A DNA stretch of 10,327 bases. It comes from UBA6220 sp937870835. Its GTDB lineage: Bacteria; Patescibacteriota; Minisyncoccia; Minisyncoccales; Minisyncoccaceae. This document shows positions 6,768-10,327 of this stretch, piece after piece (positions within the stretch are counted from its first letter, which is position 1; each line of letters starts with the position of its first letter). The DNA lies in the NCBI GenBank assembly GCA_035421265.1, contig DAOLWP010000021.1:1-10327 (forward strand). Reading direction: 5' to 3'. The position numbers and the translations under genes were made by a program. The notes beneath the pieces are model-generated. The model was given only the letters and a program-made list of their open reading frames with translations. It made no database searches and was not told the origin of the DNA.

Positions 6768-8549
6768 ATGGACTCTAACATCATTCATCATAATTATAAT
6801 GGGATAATGGACGAAATAATTGATTCTAATAACGAATCAAAAACTCAAGAGGAAAATAATTCGGAAGCAGAGCAAGTCCAATTAATATCTCAAACTAAAG
6901 AAAAACAAAAATTGCAGTTAGAACAGCAAAAGACAGCTGCTTTTTATAAAAGTTATAAAGCGCTTTCTGAAGAAAAACAAAAAGAAATTTTGGAGCAACA
7001 GAAAACAGCCGAGAAAATAATAGAAAGCTATATTAAGGGAGAAAAAGAAATTCAAGGCTTAAACCAAGACGAGAGATTTATATTAAATAAAATTAAAAAC
7101 GAATACTTAAATTTTAAGAAAAACAATCAAGATGGCATTTTTAGTTTTGATTTTGCTAACGATTTAGATAAAACCATTTATTCTAATTTAATTTATGATA
7201 TTAGTTTTCGAGCTGCCGGATTAGCGAGTCCCGTTAATAGAATAATAAAAAGCAATTCTGGTTTAGTAAATTCAGCAGATACGGTAACCTTAAAGGGAGA
7301 TAAAATGACCGAAGAAGAGGGGCAATCTATGAGGCAGAATGTAGAATTAAGAGCAGCAACTCAAAATTTAAATGGACAGGATAATAGTTTTGATACAAAA
7401 ATTTTAACCATCGAATATCTTAAACAGAAAGAAAATATCTTAACACAAGCAGATGCTGTTGAAGCAATTAACATTATTCAAGACTGGTTTAATTACGGAG
7501 GAGATTTATATAAACACTGGACAGGTCGGATTATTAAATTAAAGAAGGGGACTGATTATAAATTTGATTCAAAAGGGCAGGTTGATATTGCGAGTTATAA
7601 TGCCGCTGTCAACGCGCAGGCAGAAGAATGGTTGAAACAACCAGTAAATAGAAATTGGATTGCGGAAGCAAATAATTTTAAGAAAAAGAATGAAAATAAT
7701 ATTTCTTTTCAAAAGCAGACCGTTGAATTAAAAGACAATAAAAATAATATTTATAATGAAGAACGTTATACAACTCCTTATTATTGCGAAGAGGGTTGGT
7801 TAATCTATGAATCAAATTATTACGATATTAATCTTGGGGCAATGACGCAAAAATTGAGAGAGCCATCTAAATATTGCATATATTTTAATATGGAAAATCA
7901 AGATATAATGAGGGTTTATCAAGATATTATTTATAAATTGAATATTAACGAAGAATTGTCGCGAGTTGGGTTTGCGGTTAATACATTGGCAATGTTTAAT
8001 CCAACAGTAGCAACTATTACTGAGGCTATAAATGCTAAGGATAAAATTGTTTTATATGTCGGGGAAAAAGGAATAAATCATGCTTTAAAGTTGATCCAAG
8101 AATATATTCAAAAGAATAAAGCTAAATTTATTAAAAAAACTGTTTTATTGGCGCAAAAGCTATATGATATGGACGGCAAAGAAGTTATAGGTGCCAGTAT
8201 ATCTTCTGATGTTAAAGGAGTTTCTCCAGATGCTTCACGCGGTTTTCCAAAATATAAATCTTTTAATTCAATGCAGGTGGAAATTATTCAGTCAACCCTA
8301 AATTCAATTTTTAAAGAAATTTATAATTTTGATAATTTAGATAAAATCGGAATTACTAATCCTGCTTTAAGAGATAGACTTTTAGAAATTGGTCATGATA
8401 GCGAGCTAAGGAAATATTTATCTTTATTTTTATCTCAACCAAGTGGAATTAATTTTTTAGTTAAAAATTTAGTAAGATTTTATCCAAAGTGGAGTCAGGC
8501 CTTTGGAATGAGCGCTCATAATATTGCGTTTCACGAAGAAGATAAGTAA
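6768..8549 (+). CDS. Large soluble protein of unknown function, with a possible HopA1-like C-terminal region
   Basis: The protein is 593 residues with no signal peptide or membrane helix. Residues 20-120 are highly charged and helical, with an internal repeat (KEKQKLQLEQQKTA at 44-57, EKQKEILEQQKTA at 69-81). About 205-300 is helical with conserved-looking Trp residues. About 335-510 looks like an alpha/beta domain: YYCEEGWLIYE (338-348), KYCIYFNM (368-375), a helix, KIVLYVGEKG (426-435), a long helix, then GVSPDASRG (484-492) and SFNSMQVEIIQSTL (498-511). That order loosely recalls HopA1-like proteins from my memory of the family. I cannot confirm it and do not assign a function. The start could instead be Met14 (6807); neither start has a Shine-Dalgarno sequence. 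A strong terminator follows. Confidence 0.8.
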   Translation: MDSNIIHHNYNGIMDEIIDSNNESKTQEENNSEAEQVQLISQTKEKQKLQLEQQKTAAFYKSYKALSEEKQKEILEQQKTAEKIIESYIKGEKEIQGLNQDERFILNKIKNEYLNFKKNNQDGIFSFDFANDLDKTIYSNLIYDISFRAAGLASPVNRIIKSNSGLVNSADTVTLKGDKMTEEEGQSMRQNVELRAATQNLNGQDNSFDTKILTIEYLKQKENILTQADAVEAINIIQDWFNYGGDLYKHWTGRIIKLKKGTDYKFDSKGQVDIASYNAAVNAQAEEWLKQPVNRNWIAEANNFKKKNENNISFQKQTVELKDNKNNIYNEERYTTPYYCEEGWLIYESNYYDINLGAMTQKLREPSKYCIYFNMENQDIMRVYQDIIYKLNINEELSRVGFAVNTLAMFNPTVATITEAINAKDKIVLYVGEKGINHALKLIQEYIQKNKAKFIKKTVLLAQKLYDMDGKEVIGASISSDVKGVSPDASRGFPKYKSFNSMQVEIIQSTLNSIFKEIYNFDNLDKIGITNPALRDRLLEIGHDSELRKYLSLFLSQPSGINFLVKNLVRFYPKWSQAFGMSAHNIAFHEEDK

Positions 8550-8575
8550 TATTAATATGGTAAATTTATAAATCT

Positions 8576-8609
8576 AAAAATATTGCTTTTGTAAAAAAGC
8601 AGTATTTTT
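8576..8609 (+). terminator. Rho-independent terminator after the 593-residue protein gene
   Basis: AAAAATATTGCTTTT (8576-8590) pairs along its whole length with the arm 8595-8609 (one G-T pair) around a GTAA loop, and the arm ends in TTTTT. It lies 27 bases after the stop codon and just before the tRNA-Ser promoter. The symmetrical A and T runs could let it work in both directions. Confidence 0.7.
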
Positions 8610-8612
8610 ATA

Positions 8613-8641
8613 TTGACCAGTAGGATTATTTTAGATAGAAT
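8613..8641 (+). promoter_or_regulatory. Strong sigma-70-type promoter of the tRNA-Ser array
   Basis: TTGACC (8613-8618) and TAGAAT (8636-8641) are exactly 17 bases apart. Transcription would start near 8648, ten bases before tRNA-Ser(TGA). This is the best promoter in the window. It probably drives the whole array through tRNA-Ser(GCT), because the only -10-like box before the second tRNA (TATAAT, 9113-9118) abuts the tRNA and would start transcription inside it. Confidence 0.72.
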
Positions 8642-8657
8642 GCTTATTATATATTAA

Positions 8658-8744
8658 GGAGGGATGCCAGAGCGGTTGAATGGGGCAGTCTTGAAAACTG
8701 CTGTGGGCTTAAACCCACCGGGAGTTCGAATCTCCCTCCCTCCT
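8658..8744 (+). tRNA. tRNA-Ser (anticodon TGA)
   Basis: A class II tRNA with a long variable arm. Acceptor GGAGGGA/TCCCTCC, anticodon stem GCAGT/ACTGC with loop CTTGAAA (TGA at 8692-8694), variable arm built on GTGGG/CCCAC, T-arm GGGAG-TTCGAAT-CTCCC. The discriminator base is T, where bacterial serine tRNAs usually have G. It is followed by CAT, so CCA is not encoded. The last bases (8727-8746) are copied at 8883-8902 at the far end of the first structured element. Confidence 0.95.
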
Positions 8745-8806
8745 CATGATTTATATAATACAAAATAATTAATTTACATGAGTAATAAAATGTAGAGATT
8801 AAAAAA

Positions 8807-8902
8807 GGAGATTCGAAGGCGGAGCCGCGACTGGCGGCGAGCCCGTACTTGAGCGCAACTTCAGCAGAAGTTGACGCGAAAGCGAATCTCCCTCCCTCCT
8901 CA
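8807..8902 (+). ncRNA. tRNA-tail structured element, Ser type, copy 1
   Basis: P1 is GGAGATTCG (8807-8815) with CGAATCTCC (8883-8891). An AA linker follows. P2 is GGC-GGA-GCCGC (8818-8828), loop GACTG, GCGGC-GA-GCC (8834-8843). The linker is CGTACTTGA (8844-8852). P3 is GCG-CAACTTC (8853-8862), AGCA loop (8863-8866), GAAGTTG (8867-8873), bulged A8874, CGC. The GAAAG linker closes the junction. P3 shares almost no sequence with the Glu type, yet it keeps the 7-bp length, the AGCA loop and the bulged A. The left arm with AA (8807-8817) is the exact reverse complement of the T-arm of tRNA-Ser. Bases 8883-8902 equal the tRNA tail. Confidence 0.75.
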
Positions 8903-8962
8903 TGATTTATATAATACAAAATAATTAATTTACATGAGTAATAAAATGTAGAGATTAAAAAA

Positions 8963-9058
8963 GGAGATTCGAAGGCGGAGCCGCGACTGGCGGCGAGCCC
9001 GTACTTGAGCGCAACTTCAGCAGAAGTTGACGCGAAAGCGAATCTCCCCCTCTCCTCA
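8963..9058 (+). ncRNA. tRNA-tail structured element, Ser type, copy 2 (chimeric tail)
   Basis: The folded core is identical to copy 1, 156 bases further on. The tail (9039-9058) is a mixture: its acceptor part reads CCTCTCC, as in tRNA-Ser(GCT) downstream, not TCCCTCC as in tRNA-Ser(TGA). The discriminator and following bases, TCATGA, are those of the TGA type. This points to recombination or gene conversion between the two serine loci. tRNA-Ser(GCT) starts 60 bases after this tail. Confidence 0.75.
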
Positions 9059-9118
9059 TGATTTATATAATACAAAATAATTAATTTACATGAGGTAATA
9101 ACTTGTTTAATTTATAAT

Positions 9119-9205
9119 GGAGAGGTGCCAGAGTGGTTGAATGGGGCACCCTGCTAAGGTGTTAGTCGTGAAAACGGCTCGGGAGTTCGAATCTCCCCCT
9201 CTCCG
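9119..9205 (+). tRNA. tRNA-Ser (anticodon GCT)
   Basis: A class II cloverleaf with acceptor GGAGAGG/CCTCTCC, anticodon stem GCACC/GGTGT with loop CTGCTAA (GCT), long variable arm (AGTCGTGAAAACGGCT), and T-arm GGGAG-TTCGAAT-CTCCC. The discriminator is G, as expected for serine, followed by CAT, so CCA is not encoded. It has no usable promoter of its own and is probably cut from the precursor that starts before tRNA-Ser(TGA). Confidence 0.95.
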
Positions 9206-9232
9206 CATTTTATCATTTCAGTTTTTGTAGTA

Positions 9233-9330
9233 GGGGAGATTCGAAGGCGGAGCCGCGACTGGCGGCGAGCCCGTACTTGAGCGCAACTTCAGCAGAAGTT
9301 GACGCGAAAGCGAATCTCCTCCTCTCCGCA
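9233..9330 (+). ncRNA. tRNA-tail structured element, Ser type, copy 3 (behind tRNA-Ser(GCT))
   Basis: The core 9235-9319 is identical to copies 1 and 2, although the host tRNA and the 27-base spacer before it differ. Here the left arm is extended: GGGGAGATTCGAA (9233-9245) is the reverse complement of 13 bases of the GCT tRNA T-arm. The tail (9311-9330) equals the GCT tRNA tail, including GCA, with a single C-to-T change. Only one unit is present. A remnant-like GCGAATTTCCTCTC follows at 9333-9346. No clear terminator is seen after it. Confidence 0.75.
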
Positions 9331-9396
9331 TAGCGAATTTCCTCTCTTTTAAATATATTTTAATAGACAAAAACCGTTTTAGGATCAATATTGTTG

Positions 9397-10327
9397 TTAT
9401 TTATACAAACTCTCAAAATTATCTATTATATAACCACCTCCAGGATTAATACCTTTATTATATTTCATTTCTTGGCCTATACAAAGAGACATATAATCAC
9501 AATTTTGTATATTGGTTGGCTCTTTTTCATTAATACAAATTATTGTTTCTTCTTTCCAGAAAACACATTCCTTCATGCAAATTTCATAATCATCTTGTTT
9601 ATCTTCTTCATTTCCTCCTCCTATAATAGAACATTGAGAAAATTTCTGACAAGCAGTTGCACAGTCATTAGGAACTTTTTTCTTTGTTTTTACTTCTTGC
9701 TCTTTTTGTTTATTATTTTCACAAATAGATTCTAAGCTATCTAATTCTATCTTAATCATTTCTTCATAAAAAAGCATTTCTTCTAAATTTTCTTTAATAA
9801 CTTTACCTAAATCAAAATCATCTTCTGCTATAGATTCATCTTCTAAACTAGGAAGATTATCATCTTCAACATCGCTTTCCATATAACTAGCTGGTTCTTT
9901 TAATGAACCAGGAGGTAAAGGTCTTTCCAATTCATCTAATGGCCAACCTGGTGGTGGAATAACTCTTCCATTTGAATCTTTTGGCCAGTAGGATGGAGGA
10001 ACTAAATTGCCATCAAAATCAAGCTCCCACGAACCATTTACCATTAATTCTCCATTATAATCGCGTGCGCAAACACCGGGAGGAAGAGGATTGCCCTGAG
10101 AATCTTTTGGCCATCCTGGAGGAGCTACAACACCATCTAAATCAGGAGGCCAATAAGCTGGTGGAATTGGTTTTCCGTCTGATTCTCTAGTTGGCCAAGA
10201 GCCAGGAAGCATAATTTGTCCATCATAATCTCTTGGACAGGCAGCTCCAATATCTGAACCATCAACAACTGCTCCAGTGTATAATAATCTTTTTTCTTCT
10301 AAAATATCTTCCCATTCTTCATTTGCT
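9397..10327 (-). CDS. WPxDxDG-repeat protein with cysteine-rich C-terminal domain (N-terminus outside window)
   Basis: The frame is open to the window edge, giving 309 visible residues, so an internal Met is not the start. Residues 30-141 form eight modules of about 14 residues with consensus WPxDxDGxxxPPG. Modules 1 and 5 begin with Cys instead of Trp, so the array is a four-module block duplicated once (about 56 residues each). An acidic, Pro-poor stretch (about 149-200) follows. The C-terminal domain has eight Cys (222, 226, 232, 250, 254, 264, 276, 282) spaced CX3CX5C-X17-CX3C-X9-CX11CX5C, suggesting paired helices held by disulfides outside the cytoplasm. I do not recognise the family. 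The DxDG/DSNG loops may bind Ca2+, as in other DxDG repeats, but that is a guess. Function, export signal and partner genes are not visible here. Confidence 0.85.
   Translation of the reverse strand, partial: ANEEWEDILEEKRLLYTGAVVDGSDIGAACPRDYDGQIMLPGSWPTRESDGKPIPPAYWPPDLDGVVAPPGWPKDSQGNPLPPGVCARDYNGELMVNGSWELDFDGNLVPPSYWPKDSNGRVIPPPGWPLDELERPLPPGSLKEPASYMESDVEDDNLPSLEDESIAEDDFDLGKVIKENLEEMLFYEEMIKIELDSLESICENNKQKEQEVKTKKKVPNDCATACQKFSQCSIIGGGNEEDKQDDYEICMKECVFWKEETIICINEKEPTNIQNCDYMSLCIGQEMKYNKGINPGGGYIIDNFESLYK

Larger units (their letters stand above)
8727..9094 (+). repeat. Ser(TGA) tandem array, 156-bp period
   Basis: The unit is tRNA tail (20 bases), AT-rich spacer (60 bases) and GC-rich element (76 bases up to the next tail). 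It begins at 8727, 8883 and 9039. The first two units match base for base as far as I can read. The third has a tail with different bases (see the element at 8963) and only 36 bases of the spacer (9059-9094) before similarity ends. A run of codons spans the array on the minus strand, but it only reflects the repeat period. Confidence 0.92.

Noticed and set aside
8647..9075. Minus-strand open frame of 142 codons with an internally repeated protein
   Set aside because: It runs antisense through tRNA-Ser(TGA) and the 156-bp repeats. The period is divisible by three, so the frame repeats itself. The protein repeats are the DNA repeats read through, with no independent sign of coding.
9113..9118. 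TATAAT as promoter -10 of tRNA-Ser(GCT)
   Set aside because: It directly abuts the tRNA 5' end, so transcription would start inside the tRNA.
8807..9330. Insertion sequence or integrated element at tRNA genes
   Set aside because: No transposase or integrase gene is nearby and the units are too short to encode one. A non-autonomous element remains possible and is treated as a finding.
9391..10190. Plus-strand open frames opposite the WPxDxDG-repeat gene
   Set aside because: Shadow frames of a gene with strong repeat structure on the other strand. One is a run of hydrophobic codons from T-rich DNA.

Overview
The window is strongly AT-rich DNA with compact genes. It has Lys/Asn/Ile-rich proteins, exclusively TAA stops in the genes seen, no convincing Shine-Dalgarno sequences, and tRNA genes without an encoded CCA end. 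Together with the gene set (membrane GT2 glycosyltransferase, anchored metallophosphoesterase, CapA-like protein, recG, anonymous large proteins), this looks like a small-genome bacterium, most likely a Candidate Phyla Radiation/Patescibacteria member. That assignment is an inference from composition and gene style, not a phylogenetic result.

Layout. 1-105 is the tail of an upstream gene. 123-235 is a promoter and tRNA-Glu(TTC). 218-489 is a repeat array grown out of the 3' end of that tRNA, and 490-727 holds a terminator and promoter. 728-3104 is a two-gene overlapping operon (processive-type GT2 glycosyltransferase, then membrane-anchored metallophosphoesterase). On the minus strand, tRNA-Arg(GCG) (5363-5292) is followed by recG (5259-3109). 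5595-6677 is a CapA/PgsA-type protein. 6768-8549 is a large soluble protein of unknown function, ended by a good terminator. 8613-9330 is a second tRNA/repeat array with tRNA-Ser(TGA) and tRNA-Ser(GCT). 9397-10327 on the minus strand is the C-terminal part of a protein with eight 14-residue WPxDxDG..PP modules and a cysteine-rich tail.

The most unusual content is the pair of tRNA-linked arrays. Behind tRNA-Glu, tRNA-Ser(TGA) and tRNA-Ser(GCT) sit four full copies and one truncated copy of a GC-rich, about 85-nt element. Read as RNA it folds into the same three-way junction each time: P1 is an outer stem, P2 is a GCCGC/GCGGC hairpin above a tandem G-A loop, and P3 is a 7-bp hairpin with an AGCA tetraloop and a bulged A. 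P1 and P3 differ in sequence between the Glu and Ser types but keep pairing, while the junction linkers are conserved. The left arm of P1 is the exact reverse complement of the host tRNA's T-arm. The right arm runs into a copy of the host tRNA's last ~20 nt. The element therefore follows the identity of the tRNA it sits behind, and with its spacer it has been tandemly duplicated with periods of 162 bp (Glu) and 156 bp (Ser). The nearest familiar parallel is the E. coli tyrT repeat region, whose repeats also begin with the tRNA 3' end, but I do not recognise this element.

The coding genes otherwise suggest cell-envelope work (glycosyltransferase, envelope phosphoesterase, CapA-like protein, extracytoplasmic repeat protein) mixed with housekeeping (recG, tRNAs).
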